Shown here: positions 43,941 to 54,829 of the stretch, in pieces
Numbering within the stretch: position 1 is the stretch's first letter
Layout of the letters: each line of letters begins with the position of its first letter
Assembly: GCF_030285625.1 (NCBI RefSeq)
Contig: NZ_CP127294.1
Location: 4,560,501-4,624,500 of the forward strand
Direction: 5' to 3'
DNA: 64,000 nt
Source of the DNA: Amycolatopsis sp. 2-15
Lineage (GTDB): Bacteria > Actinomycetota > Actinomycetes > Mycobacteriales > Pseudonocardiaceae
The notes under the pieces: generated by a model
The model's database searches: none
Told to the model about the DNA's origin: nothing
What the model saw: the letters and a program-made list of their open reading frames with translations, nothing else
Translations under genes and position numbers: made by a program

Positions 43941-44912
43941 GTGACCACCGCACCCGCGCCGCTCCACCTCGTCCTCGGTGAGGAAGAACTGCTCATCGAG
44001 CGGGCTGTCCGCGCGTCGCTGGACGCCGCGCGGGCCGTGGACTCGACGGCCGAGATGACGCGCAACCGGGTGTCGGAACTCACACCGCCTGTGCTCGCCG
44101 AGCTGGTGAGTCCTTCGCTGTTCAGCGAGGGGCGGGTCATCGTGCTCGACTCCGCGCAGGACATCTCGCAGGAGCTGGCGGACGCGGTGATGGCGTACCT
44201 CAAGGCGCCCGCCGACGGGATCGTGCTCGTGGTCGTGCACAACGGCGGCGGCCGCAGCAAAGCGGCCAAGGCGCTGCCGGCGGCGCTGAAAAAGGCGGGC
44301 GCGGAGATCACCGAGTGCCCGAAGCTGACGAAGCCCGCCGATCGGGAGTCGTTCGTGCGCAACGAGGTGCGCCGCGTGGGCGGCAAGATCGACGCCGCGG
44401 GCGTGATGGCGCTGATGGACACCGTCGGCTCCGACCTGCGCGAGCTCTCCTCCGCGGCGACGCAGCTCGTCGCTGACACCGGCGGTGTGATCGACGAGCA
44501 GGCCGTGCGCCGCTACCACACCGGCCGCGCCGACGTGACCGGCTTCGCCGTGGCGGAGAAGGCCGTGGGCGGCGACCGCGCGGCGGCCCTGGAGTCGCTG
44601 CGCTGGGCCATGCAGCTGGGCGTGCCGCACGTCCTGGTCGCCGACGCCCTCGCCGACGCAGTCCGCACGATCGCCCGCGTCTCCGCCGCCGGCCGCGGCA
44701 ACCCGAACCAGATGGCCGGCGAGCTGGGCATGCCGCCGTGGAAGATCCGCAAGGCGCAGGGCCAGTCGCGCGGCTGGGGCCAGGACGGCCTCGCCACCGC
44801 GATGCGCGTGGTCGCCCGTCTGAACGCCGAGGTCAAGGGCGTAGCGGCCGACGCGGACTACGCCCTGGAACGCGCGGTCGTCGAGGTCGTCGCCGCCAAG
44901 GGCGAACGCTGA
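43941..44912 (+). CDS. holA: DNA polymerase III subunit delta
   Basis: 323 residues. LHLVLGEEELLIERAVRASL at the N-terminus, then the AAA-like body and the C-terminal helical clamp-loader collar (QLGVPHVLVADALADAVRTI, WKIRKAQGQSRGWGQDGLAT). It opens the sliding clamp. GTG 43941. Position after comEC is conserved in actinobacteria; thrC is an insertion in that order. Confidence 0.93.
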   Translation: MTTAPAPLHLVLGEEELLIERAVRASLDAARAVDSTAEMTRNRVSELTPPVLAELVSPSLFSEGRVIVLDSAQDISQELADAVMAYLKAPADGIVLVVVHNGGGRSKAAKALPAALKKAGAEITECPKLTKPADRESFVRNEVRRVGGKIDAAGVMALMDTVGSDLRELSSAATQLVADTGGVIDEQAVRRYHTGRADVTGFAVAEKAVGGDRAAALESLRWAMQLGVPHVLVADALADAVRTIARVSAAGRGNPNQMAGELGMPPWKIRKAQGQSRGWGQDGLATAMRVVARLNAEVKGVAADADYALERAVVEVVAAKGER

Positions 44913-45303
44913 CCCCTGCCACCCGGGAGTCCGAGCCACCCAACGGCGAGGCCGAACCCGCCGTACCGGGGCGCCGGGGCGCGATTGACCTTGCGCCGCG
45001 ATCGACACCGCGCCGCGATCGACCTTGCGCCGCGATTACCCTGCGCCGCGACTGACCCTGGGCCGCGACCGACCTGGGGCCGGCGCGCAGTGGCGAGGTG
45101 CGTGAAACGAAGCCACCGCTGGGGTGGGCCTGCGTGTGGTGCGGTCGGCGCGCACGGGGCCTGCTGTGGCGAGAGGTGACCTGGAAGGCCACCTGCCGCG
45201 CACATATCGCGAGGCCAGGCGCCGGTGGACTGGCCGCCGACCGGCCTTCTCAGTACCCGGGCCTGGCGGGCAGGCCGTCGCCGGGGATGCGGGGGAGCGC
45301 ACG
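44913..45303. other. About 390 bp without a gene; 17-bp tandem repeat
   Basis: Holds the tandem repeat at 44982-45082; otherwise no gene or known signal is seen. Confidence 0.5.
44982..45082. repeat. Tandem repeat, six units of 17 bp
   Basis: Units start at 44982, 44999, 45016, 45033 (16 bp), 45049 and 45066, with consensus CGAt(c/t)GACCtTGCGCCG. Identity between neighbours is about 75-90 percent. Confidence 0.85.
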
Positions 45304-45338
45304 AAAAAGCCCGGCGACCAGGCGGTCACCGGGCTTTT
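45304..45338 (-). terminator. rpsT terminator
   Basis: AAAAGCCCGG and CCGGGCTTTT with inner GACC/GGTC pairing, read leftward and ending in a T-run: a textbook intrinsic terminator 32 bp after the rpsT stop. Confidence 0.92.
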
Positions 45339-45369
45339 CCAGGTCTGGCAGGGTGCTGCTGCGATCAGC

Positions 45370-45630
45370 TCAGAGCTGGTTCACGCGCTTCGCGAGAGCC
45401 GACTTCTTGTTGGCGGCCTGGTTGGCGTGGATGACGCCCTTGGTGACGGCCTTGTCGAGCTTGCGGGCGGCGTCGCGCTGGAGTTCGAGGGCCTTGGTCT
45501 TGTCGCCGGAGTCGGCGGCCTCACGGAACTTGCGGATCGCGGTCTTCACCGAGGAGCGGATCGCCAGGTTGCGCTGACGGGCCTTCTCGTTGGTGGTGAT
45601 GCGCTTGATCTGGGACTTGATGTTGGCCAT
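45370..45630 (-). CDS. rpsT: 30S ribosomal protein S20
   Basis: 86 residues: [35 protein letters not shown], and [20 protein letters not shown], diagnostic of bS20. It binds 16S rRNA early in 30S assembly. Transcribed opposite to holA, as in mycobacteria. Confidence 0.97.
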   Translation of the reverse strand: MANIKSQIKRITTNEKARQRNLAIRSSVKTAIRKFREAADSGDKTKALELQRDAARKLDKAVTKGVIHANQAANKKSALAKRVNQL

Positions 45631-45824
45631 GAAGGCGTCCTGCTTTCGTCTCGGTGAAGGTCGCTGCCGCGTCGAAGTGGCTCCGGGCGCTTGGCGTGAA
45701 GACAAGCGCGGCCGGGTTTCCTCCCTGACGGAATGCCGCACGGCAACGACGGGAAAGCCTAACAGGCCAGCTCGCGGCCCCCTCGGGCGGCCCGGAGTGA
45801 TCGGTTCGGCTACCGTGAAGACCG

Positions 45825-46008
45825 TAGTGCCTAGGGTTCCGCTGCCGGCCCGCGCGACACCCGCACCACCCGTGACACCGACAACCAGGGCCGGCGGGAC
45901 AGGTCCGAGCGGCACCATCGGCGCGGCCCGACGCCCGCCGTTCATCTGACGGGACAAAAGCCTGGAGGACCCGGCCTTCCGCGTGCGCGGAAGACCCGAA
46001 GGGGTCCG
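45825..46008 (+). promoter_or_regulatory. ykkC-class riboswitch (guanidine-I or subtype 2)
   Basis: CTAGGGTTCCG (45831-45841), ACAGGTCCGAGCGGC (45899-45913) and GACGGGACAAAAGCCTGG (from 45948) are the conserved ykkC blocks. GTGCC/GGCAC and GCCGGCC/GGCCGGC form its first arms. Downstream, CTTCCGC/GCGGAAG makes a hairpin and GGACCC pairs with GGGTCC just before GTG 46009, which would hide the ribosome site. Ligand subtype cannot be decided by eye. Confidence 0.85.
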
Positions 46009-46872
46009 GTGAACACCACAGCTCTGTCGTTCGTCCTCATCGCCGCCGTCGTGCACGCGGGGTGGAACCTCGCGGCCAAGCGCGTCACCTTCGGCGGGCC
46101 GAGGTTCGTGTGGCTGTACTACACCGTGTCGGCCGTGGTGCTGCTTCCCGTCGTCATCACCGCGCTCCTGGTCGAAAAGGAGCGTCCACAGTGGACGTGG
46201 CTGCTCGCCGCCGGGGTCACGGCCGTGCTGCACGTGGCGTACGGCACGGTGCTGCAGCGCGGGTACGCCGTCGGCGACCTGTCGATCGTCTACCCGCTCG
46301 CTCGCGGCACCGGGCCGCTGCTGTCGGTGCTGGCGGCGGTGCTCGTGCTGCACGAGCACCCCGGTGTGCTCGGCCTGGTCGGAGCGTTCCTCGTGGTGGC
46401 GGGCGTGCTGGTGATCAGCCTCGGCGGCAGCAAGGCCGACGTCAAAGCGCGCCGCGCCGGCGTGTTCTACGGCGTGCTCACCGGGGCGACCATCGCGGCC
46501 TACACGCTCTGGGACGCCCACTCCGTGACGACGCTCGCGGTGCCGCCACTCGTGTACTTCGGCGTCGGCGCGCTGGTGCAGAGCGTGCTGCTGGCGCCCG
46601 CGGCCCTGCGTGACCGGGCCGAGGTCGCGAAGCTGTGGCGCGAGCACCGGAAGGAGACGCTGATCGTCGGGCTCGCCTCGCCCGCGGCGTACCTGCTGGT
46701 GCTGTACGCGCTGAGGATGGCGCCGGTCAGCCTGGTCGCGCCGGCGCGGGAGCTGTCGATCGTGCTGGGCGGGCTCGCGGCGTGGTTCGTGCTCGGTGAG
46801 CGGAACGCGGCGCGCCGGCTGGTGGGCTCGCTGGTGGTGCTGGCCGGGATCGTCGCGATTGCGGTGGCCTGA
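46009..46872 (+). CDS. EamA/DMT family transporter
   Basis: 287 residues with ten predicted helices in two EamA halves: [20 protein letters not shown] and [20 protein letters not shown] in the first, [20 protein letters not shown] and [15 protein letters not shown] in the second. Drug/metabolite exporter superfamily. The upstream ykkC RNA suggests it exports guanidine or a related ligand, or responds to ppGpp/PRPP if the RNA is subtype 2. GTG at 46009. Confidence 0.9.
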   Translation: MNTTALSFVLIAAVVHAGWNLAAKRVTFGGPRFVWLYYTVSAVVLLPVVITALLVEKERPQWTWLLAAGVTAVLHVAYGTVLQRGYAVGDLSIVYPLARGTGPLLSVLAAVLVLHEHPGVLGLVGAFLVVAGVLVISLGGSKADVKARRAGVFYGVLTGATIAAYTLWDAHSVTTLAVPPLVYFGVGALVQSVLLAPAALRDRAEVAKLWREHRKETLIVGLASPAAYLLVLYALRMAPVSLVAPARELSIVLGGLAAWFVLGERNAARRLVGSLVVLAGIVAIAVA

Positions 46873-46894
46873 GCCACTCGGGTAGGCAGGACGC

Positions 46895-47269
46895 ATGGAC
46901 GTATTGAGCAGCCGGGTGCTGATCCACCCGCGCGACCTGGAGGCCTCGACCGCGTTCTACCGGGACACGCTCGGGCTGGCGATCCAGCGCGAGTTCCCCG
47001 GTGGCACGGTCTTCTTCGCGGGCGGTGGTTCGATCGAGGTCGTGGGCGGCAACGACGCGACACCTTCGGCGGCCGTCGACCTGTGGCTGCAGGTCCGCGA
47101 CCTGCCGGCGACGCTCGAGGAGCTGGCCGCGCGCGGCGTCGCGCCCGTCCGCGGGGCGCGCCGCGAGCCGTGGGGGCTCGACGAGGCCTGGCTCACCGAC
47201 CCGGACGGCCTGCGCATCGTCCTGGTGCAGGTTCCGCCTGACCACCCGTTGCGGAGGGACTCCCGCTAG
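46895..47269 (+). CDS. VOC family protein
   Basis: 124 residues, a single glyoxalase/bleomycin-resistance fold: [32 protein letters not shown], and [18 protein letters not shown] with the C-terminal metal/Glu region. Substrate unknown. TAGGCA lies six bases before the ATG, so it may be leaderless. Tail overlaps the converging methyltransferase gene by four bases. Confidence 0.87.
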   Translation: MDVLSSRVLIHPRDLEASTAFYRDTLGLAIQREFPGGTVFFAGGGSIEVVGGNDATPSAAVDLWLQVRDLPATLEELAARGVAPVRGARREPWGLDEAWLTDPDGLRIVLVQVPPDHPLRRDSR

Positions 47270-47862
47270 GGCTTGCGGGCCCGCAGCTGCGCCGCCAGGG
47301 CCGCGAAGCCCGGGGGCTCCCACGTCCACGTCTGCAGGTCGGTGAAGCCCGCTGCGGTGACCTCAGCGGCCAGATCGTGGCGGGGGACCGGCAGCCACTT
47401 CTCGTGCGCGGACAGCAGCAGCCGGCCGCCGGGGCGCAGCACGCGGAACAGCTCGGCGAAGCCGGCCGCGCGGTCGTCCCAGAGCTGGACGTTGTTGACG
47501 CTCAGGACCACGTCGACGGAAGCGTCGGCGCAGCCGGTCGACGAAGCGGCGCCGTCGCGCAGCTTCACGCGGTCGCCGCAGCGTTCACGGCATAAGGCCC
47601 GCATCTCGGCCGACGGTTCGACGCCGACGACCTCGCCCGCCAGGCGGCTCGCGGCGTCGAGGCCCACGCCTGGGCCGGGGCCCACGACCAGCACGGTTTC
47701 GTCGGGTTCCAGCCGGGCCAGGTCCACGAGCCGGTGCTCGGTGGCTGCGTTGGCGCGCGACATCAGCCGGCCGCCGACGCGGCCCAGCAGGCCGCTGGGG
47801 TGCCCGAACGCCCGGTCCAACGCGGTGTCGAAGGTCCCCGGGGGAGGGTGTGGAGTGCTCAT
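47266..47862 (-). CDS. Class I SAM-dependent methyltransferase
   Basis: 198 residues. [18 protein letters not shown] (SAM motif I), [30 protein letters not shown] and [19 protein letters not shown] fit the Methyltransf_11 (UbiE-like) fold. Substrate unknown. Divergent from lepA, about 120 bp away. Confidence 0.87.
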   Translation of the reverse strand: MSTPHPPPGTFDTALDRAFGHPSGLLGRVGGRLMSRANAATEHRLVDLARLEPDETVLVVGPGPGVGLDAASRLAGEVVGVEPSAEMRALCRERCGDRVKLRDGAASSTGCADASVDVVLSVNNVQLWDDRAAGFAELFRVLRPGGRLLLSAHEKWLPVPRHDLAAEVTAAGFTDLQTWTWEPPGFAALAAQLRARKP

Positions 47863-47979
47863 CCTTCGAGGTCACCACGAGCCCGGCGCGCTCGCATCGG
47901 GGATGACCCCCAACCGCACCCGGAGGTCCATGGGACGATAGGAGGTGGCCATCCCCGACCTTTCCCGAGGACCACACGA

Positions 47980-49830
<1,851 letters not shown>

Positions 49831-49876
49831 CCGGCCGGCGAGCCCGCGCCGGACAGCACGGGCTCGCCGTCGGGTT

Positions 49877-50323
49877 TCAGCGGTTGCCGATGATCTTCTC
49901 GGCCGCCACGAACACCGCGACGCGGCGCTCCTCGGCCATCACGCGGTCGTACTCGGCCCAGTCGTCGTGGGTTCCGGTGGCGGCCTTGAAGACGTCGCGC
50001 AGCAACGTCGGCAGGCCGGCCGGGTCGAAGGCCGCGTCGGGGTCGTCGGGGCCGATGAGGTGGGTTTTCCCGGTCACCGACACCCAGTCCCAGCCACGGC
50101 GGAACGTGAGTGTCGCGTGGCCGGTGGTGCGCAGCAGCTTGAGCTTGTGGGCCCCGCCGATCGCCACGAGGGCGACGCCGGGTTTGCCGGTCACGGGGTC
50201 GTCGAAGACCCCGGCGTTGACGACGGACGAGTGCACCGTCCCGTCGGCGCGGGTGGTCGAGATGGTCGCGAGGCCGTTCTCCTGCAAGGACAGCGCGCGG
50301 ACGTGCTCCAGATCGGCGGTCAT
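49877..50323 (-). CDS. PPOX-class F420-dependent or FMN-binding protein
   Basis: 148 residues of the split-barrel pyridoxamine-phosphate-oxidase-like family: GLATISTTRADGTVHSSVVN, GGAHKLKLLRTTGHATLTFR, RGWDWVSVTGKTHLIGPDD. Close to the TIGR03618 F420-binding group common in actinobacteria. Likely a small reductase. TAGTGT lies five bases before the ATG. Converges on lepA. Confidence 0.85.
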   Translation of the reverse strand: MTADLEHVRALSLQENGLATISTTRADGTVHSSVVNAGVFDDPVTGKPGVALVAIGGAHKLKLLRTTGHATLTFRRGWDWVSVTGKTHLIGPDDPDAAFDPAGLPTLLRDVFKAATGTHDDWAEYDRVMAEERRVAVFVAAEKIIGNR

Positions 50324-50386
50324 GCCGCACACTAACGCCGTGGTGGGTGCGCGTCTTCCCGGCTCACCCCGCACTAGGCTCGGCGC

Positions 50387-51436
50387 ATGTTCGATGACCT
50401 CGAGTTCCCCGTGATCGTGGCGCCGATGGCGGGCGGCCCCACGACACCTCAGCTCATCGCGGCGGTCACGGCCGCGGGCGGCTTCGGCTTCCTCGCCGCG
50501 GGGTACCTGTCGGCGGAGACGCTGGAGGCGAAGATCGCCCACACCGCCGACCTGACCGGCGGGAAGTTCGGCGTGAACCTGTTCGTGCCGGGCAGCCGTT
50601 CGACCGTGGACGTCACCGCCCACCGCGAGCGGATGCTCACCGAGGCCCTGCGCTACGGCGTCGAGCCGGGCGAGCCGAGCTGGGACGACGACGAGTACCC
50701 CGCGAAGCTCGACGCGGTCGTGCGCCACCGCGTGCCGCTGGTGTCGTTCACGTTCGGCGCGCCGACTTCCGCCGAGGTGCACCGGGTCCACGAGGCGGGC
50801 GGCAAGGTGGCGGTCACCGTCACCAACCCCGACGAAGCCGACCTCGCGGCGGCTCGGGGCGCCGACGCGCTCGTGGTGCAGGGCTTCGAAGCGGGCGGGC
50901 ACCGCGGCTTGTTCACCGACGACGCGACAAACCCGGCCGGCGGTGAGCAGTACGGCCTGCTGGCCCTGCTACGCCTGATCTCCGCGCGCACGAGCCTGCC
51001 CCTGGTCGCCTCGGGCGGGCTGGTGCACGGCGCCGACGTGGCGGCCGTACTCGCGGCCGGGGCGTCGGCGGCCCAGCTGGGCACGGCCTTCCTGCAAACC
51101 CCGGAAGCCGGCACGCCGTCCGCGCAACGCCGGGCGCTCGCGGAGGCGGGCCGGCTGACGGCGTTCACCCGCGCCTTCAGCGGCCGTCCGGCGCGGGGCC
51201 TGGTCAACCGCGTGCTGAGCGACCTCTCGGCCCACGCGCCCGCCGCATACCCGCAGCTGCACCACATCAGCAAGCCCATCCGCGCGGCCGCCGCCCGCGC
51301 CGACGACCCCGAGGCGATGTCGCTGTGGGCCGGCCAGACCTACCCACTCGCCGACGACGGATCCGCCGCCTCGGTGATGGAACGCCTGCGCGCCGAGGCC
51401 AAGGCGGCCGCCGCCCGCCTCGACCGCCTGGGCTGA
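50387..51436 (+). CDS. Nitronate monooxygenase family protein
   Basis: 349 residues, FMN TIM barrel: VIVAPMAGGPTTPQLIAAVT, GFGFLAAGYLS, VVQGFEAGGHRGLF (with the catalytic His), LVASGGLVHGADVAAVLAAG and AQLGTAFL bind FMN phosphate. Oxidises alkyl nitronates such as propionate 3-nitronate. TAGGCT six bases before ATG 50387. Confidence 0.9.
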   Translation: MFDDLEFPVIVAPMAGGPTTPQLIAAVTAAGGFGFLAAGYLSAETLEAKIAHTADLTGGKFGVNLFVPGSRSTVDVTAHRERMLTEALRYGVEPGEPSWDDDEYPAKLDAVVRHRVPLVSFTFGAPTSAEVHRVHEAGGKVAVTVTNPDEADLAAARGADALVVQGFEAGGHRGLFTDDATNPAGGEQYGLLALLRLISARTSLPLVASGGLVHGADVAAVLAAGASAAQLGTAFLQTPEAGTPSAQRRALAEAGRLTAFTRAFSGRPARGLVNRVLSDLSAHAPAAYPQLHHISKPIRAAAARADDPEAMSLWAGQTYPLADDGSAASVMERLRAEAKAAAARLDRLG

Positions 51437-51466
51437 CAACACCCCCGCGCCCCCTCCACCCCACCC

Positions 51467-51549
51467 CACCCCAATGCGGCGTTCGTTGCGTTGAGCGCAC
51501 CGAACGCCACATTGGTTGCGTTGAGCGCACCGAACGCCACATTGGGGTG
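51467..51549. repeat. 53-bp palindromic repeat family, copy 1 (expanded by a 30-bp duplication)
   Basis: Outer arms CACCCCAATGCGGCGTTCG and CGAACGCCACATTGGGGTG pair with one mismatch. Inside, a 31-bp block beginning GTTGCGTTGAGCGCACCGAA occurs twice with a 30-bp period (51485 and 51515). The same element, inverted, is at 56899-56951. Confidence 0.85.
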
Positions 51550-51637
51550 CTTTCCCCACCGCCCAAGGTGACAGGACAACACAACCCGAAGTGCACCCAG
51601 CCCCCACCCAGCACCTCGATCCTCGCGCCCTTCACGA

Positions 51638-51692
51638 TTCTGGGCCACTGTCAAGGCACGGCACGCTTTCCCGCCTTGACAGTGGCCCAGAA
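51638..51692. terminator. Long perfect hairpin
   Basis: TTCTGGGCCACTGTCAAGGC and its exact complement (51673-51692), 20-bp arms with a 15-base loop. Possible terminator for the leftward permease gene or a MITE-like repeat. Confidence 0.7.
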
Positions 51693-51778
51693 CCGTAGAA
51701 ACACTAAAAATCGGGGTGCCCGTCACCCCCACCTCCGGCAATGGTGCGCTCCGCGCGCCGAGCCGAACTCACCACACC

Positions 51779-53230
51779 TCAGTCCGAAGTGGACTCACCC
51801 TGATCGCCACGCGCCAACACCGAATGCCGACGGCTGTACCCGAAATACACACCCATCCCGATCGCGAACCAGATCGCGAACCTCAACCACGTCTCCGGCT
51901 TCAAGAACGTGATCAACCAGATCGAGAACACCACCCCGATGATCGGCACCACCGGCATCCCGGGCGTCCGGAACGTCCGCGGCAGGTCCGGCCGCTTGTA
52001 CCGCAACACGATCACCGCGATACACACCACCACGAACGCCAGCAGGATCCCGATGTTCGTCAGCTCGGCCGCCTCGCCGATCGGCAGGAACCCGGCGATG
52101 ATCGCCGAGGCCACGCCGAGGATCCACGTCGTACGCGTGGGCACCTTGCGCACCGGGTGCGTCTTGCCGAACCACTTGGGCAGCAGGCCGTCGCGGCTCA
52201 TCGAATAGCCGACGCGCGTGGCGCCGAGCAGGAACGTGAACAGCACGGTCAGGATGCCGATGATGGCGCCGACCGCGATCACCGCGCCCAGCCAGCCCAG
52301 CCCGACCGACGCGAACGCGCTGGAGAACGCCGCTTCGGGGTCGATGTCCTTGAAGTTCACCATGCCGGTCAGCACGAGGCACGCGAAGACGTAGAGCACC
52401 ATCGAGATAGCGAGCGAGTAGAGGATCGCCTTCGGCATGTGCTTCTGGGAGTCCTTCGACTCCTCGGCCGCGGTGGACATGGCGTCGTATCCGAAGACCG
52501 CGAAGAAGACGGTGGCCGCACCCGTGAACGCGCCGCTGATGCCGAAGGGGAAGAAGTTGCTGTAGTTGCCCGTCTTGATGTGGAAGGCGCCGACCACGAT
52601 CACCAGCACCACGAGCGCGACCTTGAGGTACACCAGCAGCGTCTCGAACCGCGCCGCGTTTTTCATGCCCTGGTTGAGGATGAACGCGATGAGCAGGCAC
52701 AGCACCACGGCGAACAGGTTCACCACGTACGAGCCGTGCGCCACACCGTCGGGTTCCGTGCCCGGCGCGCCCGACATCCATTGCGGCAGCGAGACGTGCA
52801 GGAAGCCGAGCAGGTCGTTGAAGTAGCCGGAGATGCCGATGGCCACCACCGCCACGATCGCGGTGTACTCCAGCAGCAGGTCCCAGCCGATGAACCACCC
52901 GACGATCTCGCCGAGCACCGCGTAGCCGTAGGTGTAGGCCGAGCCGGCGCGCGGGATCAGGCCGGCGAACTCCGCGTACGAGAACGCCGCCGCGGCGCTC
53001 GCGATGCCCGCGATGAGGAACGAGATCAGCACGGCGGGGCCGGCCGTCTGGTTGGCCACCGCGCCCGCCAGCGAGAAGATCCCGGCGCCGATGATGCCGC
53101 CGACGCCGATGGCCGTCAGCTGGCGCAGGCCCAGCGTGCGTTGCAGCCCGTCACCGCCGCTCTCGATCGTCTCGATCGGTTTGCGCCGGAAGATGCCGGA
53201 CCCTGTTCCCAGGCTGCGCGGAGCGGACAT
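51779..53230 (-). CDS. APC family amino acid permease
   Basis: 483 residues, 12 or more helices. LGLRQLTAIGVGGIIGAGIF is the TM1 substrate-binding signature of cationic amino acid transporters (YfnA/CAT type); AFSYAEFAGLIPRAGSAYTY in TM3 and VFFAVFGYDAMSTAAEESKD in TM6 agree. ATG 53230 with AGGAGAC upstream. A GAGCCCG-GATCA-CGGGCTC hairpin at 53257-53275 lies in its leader. Confidence 0.92.
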   Translation of the reverse strand: MSAPRSLGTGSGIFRRKPIETIESGGDGLQRTLGLRQLTAIGVGGIIGAGIFSLAGAVANQTAGPAVLISFLIAGIASAAAAFSYAEFAGLIPRAGSAYTYGYAVLGEIVGWFIGWDLLLEYTAIVAVVAIGISGYFNDLLGFLHVSLPQWMSGAPGTEPDGVAHGSYVVNLFAVVLCLLIAFILNQGMKNAARFETLLVYLKVALVVLVIVVGAFHIKTGNYSNFFPFGISGAFTGAATVFFAVFGYDAMSTAAEESKDSQKHMPKAILYSLAISMVLYVFACLVLTGMVNFKDIDPEAAFSSAFASVGLGWLGAVIAVGAIIGILTVLFTFLLGATRVGYSMSRDGLLPKWFGKTHPVRKVPTRTTWILGVASAIIAGFLPIGEAAELTNIGILLAFVVVCIAVIVLRYKRPDLPRTFRTPGMPVVPIIGVVFSIWLITFLKPETWLRFAIWFAIGMGVYFGYSRRHSVLARGDQGESTSD

Positions 53231-53423
53231 CGATGTCTCCTCATACGTCGTGAACCGAGCCCGGATCACGGGCTCTGGCAGCGCACCGTACTAGGCCGTG
53301 TCCGCTGTGTCACCGATGTTCGAAAGTGGGCGGGATCTCACTTGATCCACGGACAAGCGATCCCTGGTTCGGCGCGGCGCGCGCGACAACGATCGGGGAA
53401 GAACGACCACGAAGGAGCGCAGC

Positions 53424-53630
53424 ATGCCGTTCGCGAATTTCAAGGTGCCCGCCGGATCTCTCACGCCGGAGCAGAAGGAACTGATCGTGCACCGCACCAC
53501 CGACCTGTACGCCGAGATCTACGGCGAGCAGGCGCGCCCGAACACGATGGTCCTCGTCGAGGAGGTCGCCGACGGCGGCTGGGGCATCGGCGACCACGTG
53601 CTCACCCTCGCTCAGCTCCAAGGCGACTGA
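53424..53630 (+). CDS. 4-oxalocrotonate tautomerase family protein
   Basis: 68 residues starting MPFANFKVPAGSLTPEQKEL; Pro2, after Met removal, would be the catalytic N-terminal proline of this superfamily. NTMVLVEEVADGGWGIGDH follows the usual beta strand. Divergent from the permease; AAGGAG precedes the ATG. Confidence 0.88.
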   Translation: MPFANFKVPAGSLTPEQKELIVHRTTDLYAEIYGEQARPNTMVLVEEVADGGWGIGDHVLTLAQLQGD

Positions 53631-53640
53631 ACGCCGGACC

Positions 53641-54669
53641 TCAGCCGGCTGCCGTGTCCTCCGCGGCCTGCGAAGCCGCGCGGGCCGGGCGTTGCACGTC
53701 GCCGGAGCGGACGGCGCCGGCGGTGAAGAAGGTGAGGAGCTCGGCGATCTCGGGAGGGTCGTCGAGCTGAGGGCAGTGGCCCCAGTCCTCGCGGACGAGG
53801 AGGCGGCTGTGCGGCACGAGGGTGTGCAGGCGGCGCCCGGCGGCCGAGGAGACGAGCTTGTCCTTGCCGCAGGCCACGACCAGGAGCGGGGCGTGCACGC
53901 GGTCGAGCTGGTAGGCGTCGGCGAGTTCGGTGACGAGCTGGCGCGCCTGCTCGAGGCGGGAGGTGGTGGCGCGGTAGTCGGGGAAGAGCGTGGTGAAGCG
54001 GCGTACCTGGCCGGCGTCGGCGGTGCCCGCGTCGGCATACAGCAGGCGGGGTACGACCTGCTCGGCGACCGCGCGGACCAGGAAGCCGGGTACGGGCAGG
54101 GGGAGCGCGGAGTACAGCCGCAGCGGCAACGGGTTGCGCGCGACCGTGCGGACGAGCCACGAGTCGACGAAGCCGGGCGCGGCGATCGACACGACGCCGA
54201 CGAGCGGCAGCCGCGGGTTCTGCGCCGCGCGCAGGCTGAGCGTGCCGCCGAGGGAGTTGCCGGCGAGCACGACAGGTCCGAGCACGGCCTGCTCGCGCAC
54301 CACGGCGGCGGCGAACGCGTCGAGCTGGGGGAGCATTGGGCCCGGGCGCAGGGGCTGGGCGTCGCCGAAACCGGGCAGGTCCACGGCGACGGCCGCGATG
54401 CCCGCGGCCGCGAGCTCGGCCAGCACGGGACGCCAGGTGTCGGCGCTGTCGCAGTAACCGTGGAGCAGCACCAGCCGGGGTGCGCAGGCTTTTTCGGTGC
54501 CACGCTTGCGTGGCCGCTTGGGCGCCTCGGCTCCCACCACCGGTGGACCGACTTCGAGCACCCGCGTCCGAACTCCGGCGAAGCGCCGGAAGGAGACCCG
54601 GACGGCATCCGGTTCGCTGCTGGGCCGGCCGCCCCGGACAGCGGGTGCGGGCCGCTTCGATGCGGTCAT
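53641..54669 (-). CDS. Alpha/beta hydrolase
   Basis: 342 residues. LVLLHGYCDSADTWRPVLAE (oxyanion HG), VDLPGFGDA, VVLAGNSLGGTLSLRAA (nucleophile Ser in GNSLGG) and REDWGHCPQLDDPPE (catalytic His). A Lys/Arg-rich N-terminal lead of 60 residues precedes the fold. No signal peptide. Substrate unknown. Ends 10 bp from the converging tautomerase gene. Confidence 0.88.
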   Translation of the reverse strand: MTASKRPAPAVRGGRPSSEPDAVRVSFRRFAGVRTRVLEVGPPVVGAEAPKRPRKRGTEKACAPRLVLLHGYCDSADTWRPVLAELAAAGIAAVAVDLPGFGDAQPLRPGPMLPQLDAFAAAVVREQAVLGPVVLAGNSLGGTLSLRAAQNPRLPLVGVVSIAAPGFVDSWLVRTVARNPLPLRLYSALPLPVPGFLVRAVAEQVVPRLLYADAGTADAGQVRRFTTLFPDYRATTSRLEQARQLVTELADAYQLDRVHAPLLVVACGKDKLVSSAAGRRLHTLVPHSRLLVREDWGHCPQLDDPPEIAELLTFFTAGAVRSGDVQRPARAASQAAEDTAAG

Positions 54670-54775
54670 GTCTACAGGTTAACCGTTCAAGGTCGAGTTC
54701 TGGTCGAACATCGGGGGTAACAAGCCGATTGCGAACTCGGGGTGTTGACGGTTAACGGAATGCGGCGTACAAGCA

Positions 54776-54814
54776 CCGGCCTGGGCTGATCCGTGACGGA
54801 AAAGCCCAGGCCGG
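54776..54814 (-). terminator. Terminator of the zinc-type dehydrogenase gene
   Basis: CCGGCCTGGGCT / AGCCCAGGCCGG, 12-bp perfect stem, 15 bp after the stop codon. Confidence 0.85.
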
Positions 54815-54829
54815 AGGAGTTCTGTCGGC

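Larger units (their letters stand above)
51437..51778. other. 342-bp intergenic stretch with palindromic repeats
   Basis: Between two convergent genes; filled by the palindromic element at 51467-51549 and the 55-bp hairpin at 51638-51692. No gene supported. Confidence 0.7.

Noticed and set aside
44833..45192. Minus-strand frame with repeated RSRR/AAQG peptide across the 17-bp repeat
   Set aside because: Repeat peptide arises from the tandem DNA; one 16-bp unit breaks the frame and no start signal is seen.
51716..53770. 684-codon frame antisense to the amino acid permease
   Set aside because: Composition typical of a complement frame; the permease has clear helices and motifs.
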